From Paenibacillus albidus (GTDB lineage Bacteria; Bacillota; Bacilli; Paenibacillales; Paenibacillaceae): a stretch of DNA of 64,000 bases. Position numbers and translations under genes: made by a program. The stretch's first letter is position 1, and each line of letters opens with the position of its first letter. Where the stretch lies: contig NZ_BMKR01000026.1 of NCBI RefSeq assembly GCF_014644435.1, forward strand, positions 32,947 through 96,946, given 5' to 3'. Under the pieces are notes generated by a model. It worked only from the letters and a program-made list of their open reading frames with translations. It was not told where the DNA came from and did no database searches. Below, piece by piece: positions 46,700 through 55,184 of this stretch.

Positions 46700-48313
46700 T
46701 TATTTTTGTGTTGCTCTGTCATAACCGCCCTGTTTAATCTTCAGCCATTCCTGCAGGCCAAGACGGTCCAATTCTTTCAGATATTCATCCCACTGCGCAT
46801 CCACTTTGCCGTTCTGATACCATTCAGTACGCATTCTGAGGACGTAAGCGAACAAATCTGTTTCAATCGTCGTCAGGCGGTCTAGCTCTTCAATCGAATT
46901 AAATACGCTTGGCATTACATTCTCCGCTTTCATCTTCGGTGCCATGATGTTCTTGATAATATCCATTCTGCCCTTGGCATCATCCGGCATGGTTGTATAT
47001 TTGCCATAGTAGGAATCGAGAACGGCCAGAGGTCCGCCGATGCTTGTTTTCTCACGAAGTTCAACAGGTGCAGCACCTTCAAGCGGCAGATGCTTCAGCA
47101 TGCCTTTGGCTTCATCCAATTCGAAGATGTTCTGCTGGGTTTCATCCCCATAGGTGCCCCAGTTGTCCTGCACGGATTGGATCGGATCATACAGCTGATC
47201 CACCCATTTCGCCGTCGTCTCCAGGTTTTTGTTGGCGCTCGTCACGACCATTTTGCCGCGGCCAAGGCCAAGACCATTGGTTCTGGTTACGTTCACTTCA
47301 CCATCCGGGCCTGCGAGCGGCGGCATTATATCATAGGTATCATTGGCTCCAGAGATGTTAGCCTTATCCCAGGAGAAGTACAGACCGTAGCGTTGATCCT
47401 TCCCTTTGGCCAGGTACGTGCTCCAGTCCTGCGTGTATGCCTCAATATCAATAAGCCCTTCTTTATACAGCTCATGAATAAATGAAACAGCAGTCTTGTA
47501 GCCCTCTTCCGCCGCGGTAAATATCACTTTGCCCTCATCACTCACGACCGCATGGTCAGGATTCTCCCCCAGTCCGAAAGAAGCAAAGAGGAAGGCTATA
47601 TCTTCGGCTCCCGGCTTGTTGATAAAGGACAGCGGAATTTCGTCTGCCTGGCCATTGCCATTCGGGTCCTGCGTTTTGAACGCGATCAACACTTTTTTAA
47701 GCTCATCCGTCGTTGTCGGCATCTCAAGACCCAGCTTTTTCAGCCATTCGACGTTGATCCAAGGCATGCTGTCTACAGCCTGGATTCTCTCTTTTCCGTT
47801 GCCCAGCTCTTCAATCCAAGGGAAGGCATAGATATTGCCGTCCGGCGCCGTGATCATGCTTTTGTATTCAGGAGCTTCTTCCAGCACCTTTTTAAAGTTG
47901 GGCATATTCTTCTCTATCAGATCATTCAGCGGAATGATGGCACCGTCTTTGGCGAGTTTAAGCAGCTCGTAGTCGCTATAGTCAGCATTAAAAATTGCAT
48001 CGGGAAGATCACCGCTCGCCACTGCCAGGTTTCTTTTTTCCACAAATACATCTTTGGTGAAGTTTTTCCAGTTAATATGAACATTTGTTTTTTCTTCGAG
48101 ACGTTTATTGATCAGCTTTTCATTCGGGTCGGCCGGTGCCAGCGGAGAGCTTTGCGTAATAAAGTTCAGTGTAACTTTGCCACTTGGGTCCTGTTCTTTG
48201 CTGGCCGCACTGCCTCCTCCGCCACCGCTGCATGCACTCAGGAATAGGAGAGAAGCAAGTACAGATGCGGAAGCTGTTTTTGTTACCACTTTTGATTTTG
48301 TCCGTTTTTTCAT
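46700..48313 (-). CDS. Extracellular solute-binding lipoprotein for fructo-oligosaccharides (inferred)
   Basis: A 537-residue LplA-family binding protein with lipobox LSAC (Cys28) and a run of glycines after it. Third gene of the operon permease-permease-binding protein-GH32-fructokinase; the order with permeases first is less usual for this family. Substrate is inferred from the enzymes encoded next to it. Confidence 0.92.
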   Translation of the reverse strand: MKKRTKSKVVTKTASASVLASLLFLSACSGGGGGSAASKEQDPSGKVTLNFITQSSPLAPADPNEKLINKRLEEKTNVHINWKNFTKDVFVEKRNLAVASGDLPDAIFNADYSDYELLKLAKDGAIIPLNDLIEKNMPNFKKVLEEAPEYKSMITAPDGNIYAFPWIEELGNGKERIQAVDSMPWINVEWLKKLGLEMPTTTDELKKVLIAFKTQDPNGNGQADEIPLSFINKPGAEDIAFLFASFGLGENPDHAVVSDEGKVIFTAAEEGYKTAVSFIHELYKEGLIDIEAYTQDWSTYLAKGKDQRYGLYFSWDKANISGANDTYDIMPPLAGPDGEVNVTRTNGLGLGRGKMVVTSANKNLETTAKWVDQLYDPIQSVQDNWGTYGDETQQNIFELDEAKGMLKHLPLEGAAPVELREKTSIGGPLAVLDSYYGKYTTMPDDAKGRMDIIKNIMAPKMKAENVMPSVFNSIEELDRLTTIETDLFAYVLRMRTEWYQNGKVDAQWDEYLKELDRLGLQEWLKIKQGGYDRATQK

Positions 48314-48369
48314 GGAAAATGACCTCCTAAATAGGATGAATGTAACTCTATATATGTGCAGTCTGTTCC

Positions 48370-49251
48370 CTATTTCAGGGAACCGAGCATGACACCTTTT
48401 TCAAAATACTTCTGGAAAAAAGGATACATAATGATGAGCGGCAAACTGGAGACCACAATTGCGGCATATTTGATGATTTCGGACAATCGTTTCATTTCTG
48501 CCATGGCCAGCTGGTCACTGATCATGCCCGGATCTACCTGATTCTGAATCAGGATAGAGCGCAGCACGAGCTGCAACGGATGAAGATTAGGATTATCCAG
48601 ATAAATCATGGCATCAAAGTAGGAATTCCACTGGCCCACAAAGGCATACAGGGCAAGCACGAAGATAATGGGTTTCGAGAGCGGCAATACAATGCCGAGG
48701 AAAATTCTCATCTCCGATGCCCCATCCACATTGGCTGCCTCCCTAAGTTCATTGGGTACTCCCTTGAAAAAGGTTCTGGATAAGATAATGTTCCATACGT
48801 TGACTGCTCCGGGAATGATCACAGCCCAGACCGTGTCCAGCAGGCCCAGATTTTTGACCAGCAGGTAAGTTGGAACAAGGCCCCCTCCAAAAAACATAGT
48901 GATAATGAACAAGGTCATAAAAAATCCTTTGCCCTTCAGCCTGTCATCCGACAGGGCATAACCTGCGCAGATGGAGACCAGAACGGTAAGCAGGGCAAAT
49001 GCGACGGAGTAAAAAACAGCGTTTCCAAAACCGCGGATCATAGCCGGATTGGTAAGGATCATTTTGTAGCCTTCTAAGGACCAGTCCGATATTTTGAATG
49101 ATAATCCATGGCTGAGCAGTACCGACGGGTCCATGAAGGAGGCAATCACCACATAAACGAGCGGAAGCACCACTACCAATACAGCGAGCGTTAAGAATGT
49201 GGCATTCAGCGCGAGAATAAAGCGGTCCAGCCGGGAATGTTTGATGAACAT
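48370..49251 (-). CDS. Sugar ABC transporter permease, YtcP type
   Basis: A 293-residue membrane permease with EAA loop EAANVDGASEMRIF and C-terminal EKGVMLGSLK. Second gene of the fructan import operon. Confidence 0.93.
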   Translation of the reverse strand: MFIKHSRLDRFILALNATFLTLAVLVVVLPLVYVVIASFMDPSVLLSHGLSFKISDWSLEGYKMILTNPAMIRGFGNAVFYSVAFALLTVLVSICAGYALSDDRLKGKGFFMTLFIITMFFGGGLVPTYLLVKNLGLLDTVWAVIIPGAVNVWNIILSRTFFKGVPNELREAANVDGASEMRIFLGIVLPLSKPIIFVLALYAFVGQWNSYFDAMIYLDNPNLHPLQLVLRSILIQNQVDPGMISDQLAMAEMKRLSEIIKYAAIVVSSLPLIIMYPFFQKYFEKGVMLGSLK

Positions 49252-49268
49252 GAAGGGTTACTCCTTTC

Positions 49269-50237
49269 TTAGTAAAGACCATCGCCCTCATTCAGCTTCT
49301 TCACAATGAAGTTCACCGTAATGAGCAACACAACGTTGATGAGCGAGTTGAACAAACCCACTGCGGCTGAGTATGCGTAGTCGCCTGACTGCAAGCCTAT
49401 TTTGTACACATAAGTCGGAATGATCTCGGAAGTCGGCAGGTTGGTTGCCGTTTGCATGAGATAAGCCTTTTCAAATCCAATCGACATAATGCCGCCTGCC
49501 GCAAGAATAAACACAATGGCCATAATCGGACGAATGGTGGGAAGATCAATATGACGTATTCTTTGCAGAAGATTAGCGCCATCCAGATTCGCTGCATTAT
49601 GTAACTCAGGGTCAACGTTGGCAAGAGCTGCCACATAAATAATTGAGGCCCAGCCTGCACTCGTCCAGATATCTGAAAGAATATAGATCCATCGGAAGTA
49701 CTCCGGGCGGGACATGAACATCATCGGTTCACCTGTAGCCCAGGTAAAAATCTGGTTGATTGGCCCTGTCGGGGATAAAAAGATAAACAACATCCCCACC
49801 ACCACAACAACGGATATAAAGTTAGGCGCATACAGAAAGAGTTGTATGTTCTTCTTGATTGCAGACCTGCGGACCTGATTCAGCATCAAAGCCAGCAGGA
49901 TAGGAACGGGAAAGCTCAAAACCAAACCGAAAAAACTTAATTTAAGCGTATTCATAAAAATAACTTCAAAATTGGGGGAAGAAAGGAATTTCTCGAAATT
50001 GTAAAAACCTACCCATTCGCTCCCCATAATTCCTTTGATCGGGCTAAAATCTTTAAAGGCGATGATTGCACCATACATAGGACCGTATTTGAAAATAAGG
50101 GTCAGAATCAACGCCGGTGCGAGCATTAAATAAAGAAAGTAATGTTTCTTCATAAAATTTAATAAGGAGCCTGAAGCTTTGGGCACCGTACTTCGGGCAT
50201 TCGCTTCTATTGAGTTTTGCAATGCCTTTGCCTCCAT
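49269..50237 (-). CDS. Sugar ABC transporter permease, LplB type
   Basis: A 322-residue permease with the LplB signature KYGPMYGAIIAFKDF and EAA-like loop NAANLDGANLLQRI. First gene of the fructan operon; its upstream region is shared with the divergent LacI gene and carries repeated TTTTGTAAAA words. Confidence 0.93.
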   Translation of the reverse strand: MEAKALQNSIEANARSTVPKASGSLLNFMKKHYFLYLMLAPALILTLIFKYGPMYGAIIAFKDFSPIKGIMGSEWVGFYNFEKFLSSPNFEVIFMNTLKLSFFGLVLSFPVPILLALMLNQVRRSAIKKNIQLFLYAPNFISVVVVVGMLFIFLSPTGPINQIFTWATGEPMMFMSRPEYFRWIYILSDIWTSAGWASIIYVAALANVDPELHNAANLDGANLLQRIRHIDLPTIRPIMAIVFILAAGGIMSIGFEKAYLMQTATNLPTSEIIPTYVYKIGLQSGDYAYSAAVGLFNSLINVVLLITVNFIVKKLNEGDGLY

Positions 50238-50239
50238 TC

Positions 50240-50514
50240 TTTTACAAATTTAATTGTTGATGTTCCCTACTGCATTTACAATTTATCAAAGACTTGACCA
50301 TGCGTCAATACATTTTGTAAAATTATTTTTGTTCATTTGACAATTAACTAACATTAAAAAAGTCTATATTCTTTTGTAAAATAACAAATCATGGGTTCCA
50401 AACAGTGAATCAATGCAATTCTCAGCTTAATACATTGACAACGAGTAGAATTACAGATGATACTTTGCACATATTTATATTATAAAAGAAAAGTAATTTG
50501 TGCATTTGTAAAAT
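50240..50514. promoter_or_regulatory. Divergent control region with four TTTTGTAAAA-type sites
   Basis: The near-palindrome TTTTGTAAAA occurs at 50313-50322 and 50372-50381, its complement TTTTACAAAT at 50240-50249 and ATTTGTAAAAT at 50504-50514. The region is very AT-rich and separates the fructan operon from its LacI gene, so these are the best candidates for operators of that repressor. Confidence 0.5.
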
Positions 50515-50600
50515 TCATATTGCTATTTTTGGAAAACTATTATACATTTAAGGGAGTTAGACGATGAGAAGAACATAATATAGAGGTGAATGTACAATAT

Positions 50601-51647
50601 ATGGCTAGAGATAGAGTAACCATACAAGATATCGCAGATGCTTTGGGGATCTCCAGAAACACGGCCTCCAAAGCGCTTAACGGAGTGGACAGTATTCCTG
50701 CCGACACCAGAGACAAGGTGATCAAAAAAGCGGTTGAGCTTAAATACAAACAATTTTCTTATATGGAAACAGCCATTAGCTCTTCCGAAAAACAAGGCAA
50801 TATTGCACTATTGACCTGCAATCTGCCCAACGGCTCACACTTCGGTTCCCTGCTGATCAGCGGGCTGGAGAAGGAAATCAGTATCAAGGGCTATACCTTA
50901 TCTATTTATTTCGTCCGCGAGAATGATATCAATGGCATGACCCTGCCTGGTAACTTTGAACCCTCCGGTGTGGATGGCATCATCTGCATTGAAATGTTCA
51001 ATAAGGCTTACAGCAAGCTGATCACGGATCTTGGCATTCCGACTATTTTTATTGACTGCGCTGCCGATATGGTGTATCCGGAATTGAAGGCCGATCTGGT
51101 TCTAATGGAGAATGAGCACAGCACCTACTCTGTTACCCGGAAACTGATAGATCATGGATACACCAGCTTCGGTTTTGTAGGCGATTACAATCACTGTAAA
51201 AGCTTCAATGAACGCTGGACCGGATTTAACAGAGCTCTTGCAGAATGTGGAATAACCCTGGATCCCGCCCATAACATTGTAGCGCCAGACCGGAACTTCA
51301 ATATCAATATGGAGGAAAACTGGATGGGGCATCAACTGGATGCCCTGGAGAAGTGGCCATCCGTCTTTATCTGTGCCAATGATTTCATTGCCATCAGTGT
51401 TATGAAGTCTCTGAAAAACAAAGGGATTAAAGTACCGGAAGAAGTTGCTGTCTGCGGATTTGATGATGCTTCAGAGTCGCGGGTTGTCGAACCCCATCTG
51501 ACAACCGTACATATCTACAGCAGCCAAATGGGGGTTATTTCCGCCGAAATTCTATTGTCCAGAATCAAAGACAATACCAAGCCGTACCAGGTGACCCATG
51601 TTGCAACGGATATGATATTCCGGGGGTCCACGCCTGCTCTCAACTAA
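50601..51647 (+). CDS. LacI-family repressor of the fructan operon
   Basis: About 348 residues: helix-turn-helix (VTIQDIADALGISRNTASKAL) and a sugar-binding-protein-like domain (VAVCGFDDASESRVVEPHLTTV). I take the ATG at 50601 with AGAGGTG upstream; an in-frame GTG at 50586 falls inside that site. Divergent from the LplB permease gene, so it most likely represses the fructan genes. Confidence 0.9.
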   Translation: MARDRVTIQDIADALGISRNTASKALNGVDSIPADTRDKVIKKAVELKYKQFSYMETAISSSEKQGNIALLTCNLPNGSHFGSLLISGLEKEISIKGYTLSIYFVRENDINGMTLPGNFEPSGVDGIICIEMFNKAYSKLITDLGIPTIFIDCAADMVYPELKADLVLMENEHSTYSVTRKLIDHGYTSFGFVGDYNHCKSFNERWTGFNRALAECGITLDPAHNIVAPDRNFNINMEENWMGHQLDALEKWPSVFICANDFIAISVMKSLKNKGIKVPEEVAVCGFDDASESRVVEPHLTTVHIYSSQMGVISAEILLSRIKDNTKPYQVTHVATDMIFRGSTPALN

Positions 51648-51731
51648 TCTGTCCAGAGGGTCGTGGAGTTCTGTAAGGAAAATTTGGTCGTGATTTTATG
51701 AATGCGGCTTAATCATTAAATTAAAGACAAC

Positions 51732-51766
51732 TTCCCTCGTTACCCTTATCTCTTTTAACGAGGGAA
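51732..51766. terminator. Bidirectional terminator between LacI and BtrH-like genes
   Basis: Perfect 11-bp arms (TTCCCTCGTTA and complement) overlapping the stop codon of the BtrH-like gene; T-rich sequence follows on both strands. Confidence 0.6.
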
Positions 51767-52879
51767 TTCGACTTTTCGCCAGGTTTCCCTCGACTTGGCA
51801 AGAAACCAGCACGAGTTGTAGTTTAGATCGGTTCCCAGTATATGTTCGTAGTTCGTTTTCGAATTGATATCACAGATATGCTCAATCATGTGAGAAATAA
51901 GATTAGCTTCTTGGATTGCGAATGGATTAATTTCCTTATGAATTTTCTGAATGATTTGTACATCCTTAGTGACAATGTATTTAAGTGCGCGGTTTCTAAA
52001 AAGAAGCGCTTTTGTCTCCAATTCCTTCTGTTGAATTAAGATTGTATCATCTGTCAAAAGCCCATTTCCCCTCATGTATTCGATACGTCGAGTCATGCAG
52101 CATTTATGTTCCCATAACACGTGAAATATACGATGGTCCAACTTCTTGTCTGGCTGTTCAATCAGGCTCTCTAAATATTCTTCTATTTTCTGATAAATAC
52201 GAATGCCTACTACGATATTTCTCGCCCAATTGATACTCAGGTCATTACGAATCTCTGTGATACGGGATTCTATGTAGTCTCTTAAAGAATCAATTACACG
52301 AAGCAAGTCAAACCCCAGGAAGACATTTTCTAATGGTTTCATCAAGATGATCTTATTATAATGATCGATATTAAATGAGGGAGAAAAGGTGCAGGATTGT
52401 ATGAACTCATCAAACGGGCAGCTTTTAAAATCATATTTCCCGCCAAAGTTATCTGCTACCTGAAACGATTCGGAAACTTTGCAATACCCATAGATCAGCA
52501 GTTCATGAGCGTTATCTATTTGCTGATACCAGTTGGATGAAATAGATAAGTAGCGGTGATTGACTTTCAAATAAACATAGTAGCCCCGATCTATTGCATT
52601 TATTATCTCTTCTACGATTCCTGAAGGCTGCTCTTGTTGACGCAAAAAAACGTCCCTATTTATAATTTGTACATCCAGAAAAGGGCATTCATACGGTTTC
52701 CAAGTGATCCACGGTTGAAAAAAGTCTAACTTATAATCGTTGTCTATACTTAATTGGATGAAATTGCTTAATACCCATGGAATATAATGATTTCCTCTTG
52801 ATGCTAAAATTGCTAGTGGCCCGGCATAATAAGGATAACTTGATATTAAGGGCAGACTTACAGGCAATAGCTTTTTCAA
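51755..52879 (-). CDS. BtrH/C39-like protein of a decayed peptide biosynthesis cluster
   Basis: A 374-residue protein. The N-terminal half resembles the BtrH_N papain-like fold: a Val/Tyr-rich strand segment (GYYVYLKVNHRYLSISSNWY), then NAHELLIYGYCKVSESFQVAD and the NFGGKYDF motif. The usual N-terminal catalytic Cys is not evident. The C-terminal half is helical (about 215-330). In BtrH itself this fold is an acyltransferase, and relatives accompany peptide and aminoglycoside clusters. It starts with TTG after AAAGGAAG. It lies downstream of the broken radical-SAM/ABC gene in the same orientation and is AT-rich. The fold call is from pattern memory only; function unknown. Confidence 0.55.
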   Translation of the reverse strand: MKKLLPVSLPLISSYPYYAGPLAILASRGNHYIPWVLSNFIQLSIDNDYKLDFFQPWITWKPYECPFLDVQIINRDVFLRQQEQPSGIVEEIINAIDRGYYVYLKVNHRYLSISSNWYQQIDNAHELLIYGYCKVSESFQVADNFGGKYDFKSCPFDEFIQSCTFSPSFNIDHYNKIILMKPLENVFLGFDLLRVIDSLRDYIESRITEIRNDLSINWARNIVVGIRIYQKIEEYLESLIEQPDKKLDHRIFHVLWEHKCCMTRRIEYMRGNGLLTDDTILIQQKELETKALLFRNRALKYIVTKDVQIIQKIHKEINPFAIQEANLISHMIEHICDINSKTNYEHILGTDLNYNSCWFLAKSRETWRKVEFPR

Positions 52880-52974
52880 ATCGCCACTTCCTTTACAATT
52901 TGCTCACAGCGATTCCTCATACATAATTGGTTTTTTCGAAAAAAAATTATTCACTATACCACTTCCTCTGAGAT

Positions 52975-54040
52975 TCATACATACCTTTTATATTCACCAT
53001 CAGTATTAATAAGTTGTCTGTGATTACCATCCTGCACAATCTGACCGTCCTTCAAGACAATAATTCTATCGGCAATCTTAGCTGAACCCAACCTGTGAGT
53101 AACTAGTATCGCTGTTTTGTCATTGCAGATGTTTATAAAGTCATTGTAAAGGCGTGTTTCTTCCAGAGGGTCAATGGCTGCCGTCGGCTCATCCAAAATA
53201 ATCAAATCACTATGTCTAAATAATCCGCGCGCAATAGCTATACGTTGCCATTGACCACCCGATATCTCTATACCGTCAAAATCGCGGCCGAGCATAGTAT
53301 TTAATCCGTCTTTATAGCTCTCGTCTTTCAAAAGAACCCCCGACTTATCACAAATATCCATAAGCATTGCTTCATTTGCAGGTTTGTCCATCTGGCTGAT
53401 GCTCACTACATCATCAATATCCCTAAATCTTGTTACTCCGTGCCCACCTGTTTTTGTATATAAGATATTCCTGTCACAAAATCCACACCTCCCCTCACAT
53501 CCTCTAGAACCATAAACATGAAAAAACCTTGTATCATTTGGGAAACAGTCTCTTTCAGGAGGAGATATACTCTCAATATCCGATATTGCTCTGTCATCAG
53601 TTACTACATATTCCCCATTATTCATGTAAGCAATACCTTTACACCTTTTATAATCTTTTTTCTCCGAGATTAGAGCACATAACTCAGACAAAGTATTTTC
53701 AAATTCACCGATTACAGAAACATCAATACATCTATTATCTTTTAATAAAAGTTCAGCCAGACACGACGCAGCACTGTGGCATATAACAATAAATACATCA
53801 CCCAATAAACATTTTAACTGAGAACTAAGTTCTAACAACAAATCATAACAATTATATGACAAAAAAATGGCTATCATATTTGGATGAACAGACGCGATAC
53901 TATCTATTTCAGTTTGAATATTATTTTCATCAATTTTATGTACCGATAAATTACTATCATTTTAATGCTGAAACCCCATAGCCAACCTCTAAACTGTGCA
54001 ACTCATTGTTCCCAAAATACGTGACTGCTATTTTAAACAC
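52975..54040 (-). pseudogene. Broken B12-binding radical-SAM gene fused in frame to an ABC ATPase end
   Basis: A GTG at 54040 with AGGAGG seven bases upstream opens a frame (FKIAVTYFGNNELHSLEVG) that stops after about 27 codons at an A-run near 53967. Removing one A joins it to the next frame, which continues the cobalamin-binding domain (VHPNMIAIFLSYN). The radical-SAM signature CEGRCGFC (CxxxCxxC) follows about 120 codons after the M at 53877. About 30 codons later, near 53400, the sequence switches without a stop to the C-terminal half of an ABC exporter ATPase: signature ISGGQWQRIA, Walker B LIILDEPTAAIDP, H-loop TH. The SAM barrel, the ABC membrane domain and Walker A are missing. So a deletion fused two neighbouring genes, and a frameshift broke the start. 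Neither activity can remain. Confidence 0.82.
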
Positions 54041-54091
54041 AATACGACCTCCTATCTTAAAAACATACAAATCTACAATAGACAAAGCAAA

Positions 54092-54280
54092 TCAGGAAAA
54101 AACTTTACTTAAAACCACATAGTCCTTATTTTTGGCATTGCCGCAGACTGGTGTACAGACAGGTGAAGTTAGGGCTTTCCTTTCTTTAAGTACCTGATAC
54201 AGAAAATAGAATTTACATTTGCACAAAAAAGTAGTTTTTGCGAACATCAAATTTTCACATAAGCAATCACATAATCCCAT
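54092..54280 (-). CDS. Small Cys-rich ORF, possible precursor peptide of the decayed cluster
   Basis: About 62 residues from the ATG at 54280 (or 64 from a TTG at 54286), with a weak AAGG upstream. It has seven Cys: a CDCLC group near the N-terminus, CKC in the middle and SPVCTPVCGNA in the C-terminal part. It ends about 50 bases before the radical-SAM start and runs in the same direction, the usual place for a RiPP precursor. I do not recognise the family, and the hydrophobic middle could also indicate chance coding. Confidence 0.3.
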   Translation of the reverse strand: MGLCDCLCENLMFAKTTFLCKCKFYFLYQVLKERKALTSPVCTPVCGNAKNKDYVVLSKVFS

Positions 54281-54724
54281 TTCCAATACCTTACAAATAC
54301 AAATTACAACGATTCCGGCTATAAGTCAATAACTATTTTTTTCAATAATTTACTCAAATGCACAAATAAAATATAAAAAAATCTTATATTTTGTTTTCGT
54401 TATTTATATTTTTTGCCTTTTATTGGATTATACTCATTTTAAATGTATAATATTCCTCATATTTGATAGTTCAGTGACAATGAGGACCTCTAATATTGCA
54501 CATTATATTTTTGTTCAATTGTTGATTTTAATTATACTTTTGAACAAATTCCCTGCTAATGGTGCTGTCCGGAAAATAATGGCGGAAGGTCATTTATGAA
54601 GCCGGATCGATGAGGGCCAAGCATCCGGCAGCGCCACTCTAGCCAAATTCGCCGAGCGGGCTTAGCTAGCCGCTGCGGGCTTGGGAGATATGGGTTCTGA
54701 CGCCCAACCCATAGCTGAAGCCTT

Positions 54725-55125
54725 TCAACTGTCGCTTAACGCTGCCGTACCATACACGTACCCACTTCCCCCTACTTTGTGGGTGGAAGGCATGAGGATT
54801 CTCGCATACAGGTTCCATTTATTCACGCCATCAATCCGTGCTGTCTCCTCGATCTCTTTGGGAAAAGAAACAAAAAACTGATACAGTAAAAATACGCCGA
54901 AAGCACCGGCTGGATGGAGGGTAGCGTGATGGAGATGGATTTGTTCCAGGTATTAGCCCCGTCAATCGAAGCGGCCTCATAATAGTCCTCCGGCACCTCA
55001 TTTAATGCATTCACGAAAAAGCAGCTCGAAATCCTGCAGGCTGATGACTACGCCATACAGAATCGGAAAGAGCAGGAACATTCCGAACACCGCCAGGTAG
55101 GGCAGAATGAACAGAAATGAGGTGA
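54725..55125 (-). pseudogene. Two sugar permease genes collapsed by deletions
   Basis: Reading the minus strand: 55125-55025 encodes the start of a MalF/UgpA-type permease (FLFILPYLAVFGMFLLFPIL); around 55020 it jumps to another frame with that family's EAA loop (VPEDYYEAASIDGANTW, near 55000); around 54910 it jumps again to the EAA region of a MalG-type permease (FFVSFPKEIEETARIDGVN). Two genes of about 290 codons each are thus reduced to about 400 bases. They followed the binding-protein gene just upstream. The stretch 54300-54720 beyond has no recognisable gene. Confidence 0.8.
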
Positions 55126-55126
55126 A

Positions 55127-55152
55127 GCGGGAAGCGTTGCAGCGCTTCCCGC
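55127..55152 (-). terminator. Hairpin between binding-protein gene and permease debris
   Basis: GCGGGAAGCG and its complement around a 6-base loop, about 35 bases after the binding-protein stop. In intact sugar ABC operons such hairpins lower permease expression relative to the binding protein. Confidence 0.6.
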
Positions 55153-55184
55153 CCCCTTTGCAGCCCGTCACTTGAGGAGTGAGT

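Noticed and set aside
54681..54881. 66-codon plus-strand frame in the permease debris
   Set aside because: Antisense to recognisable MalG-type permease remains and lacks a ribosome site.
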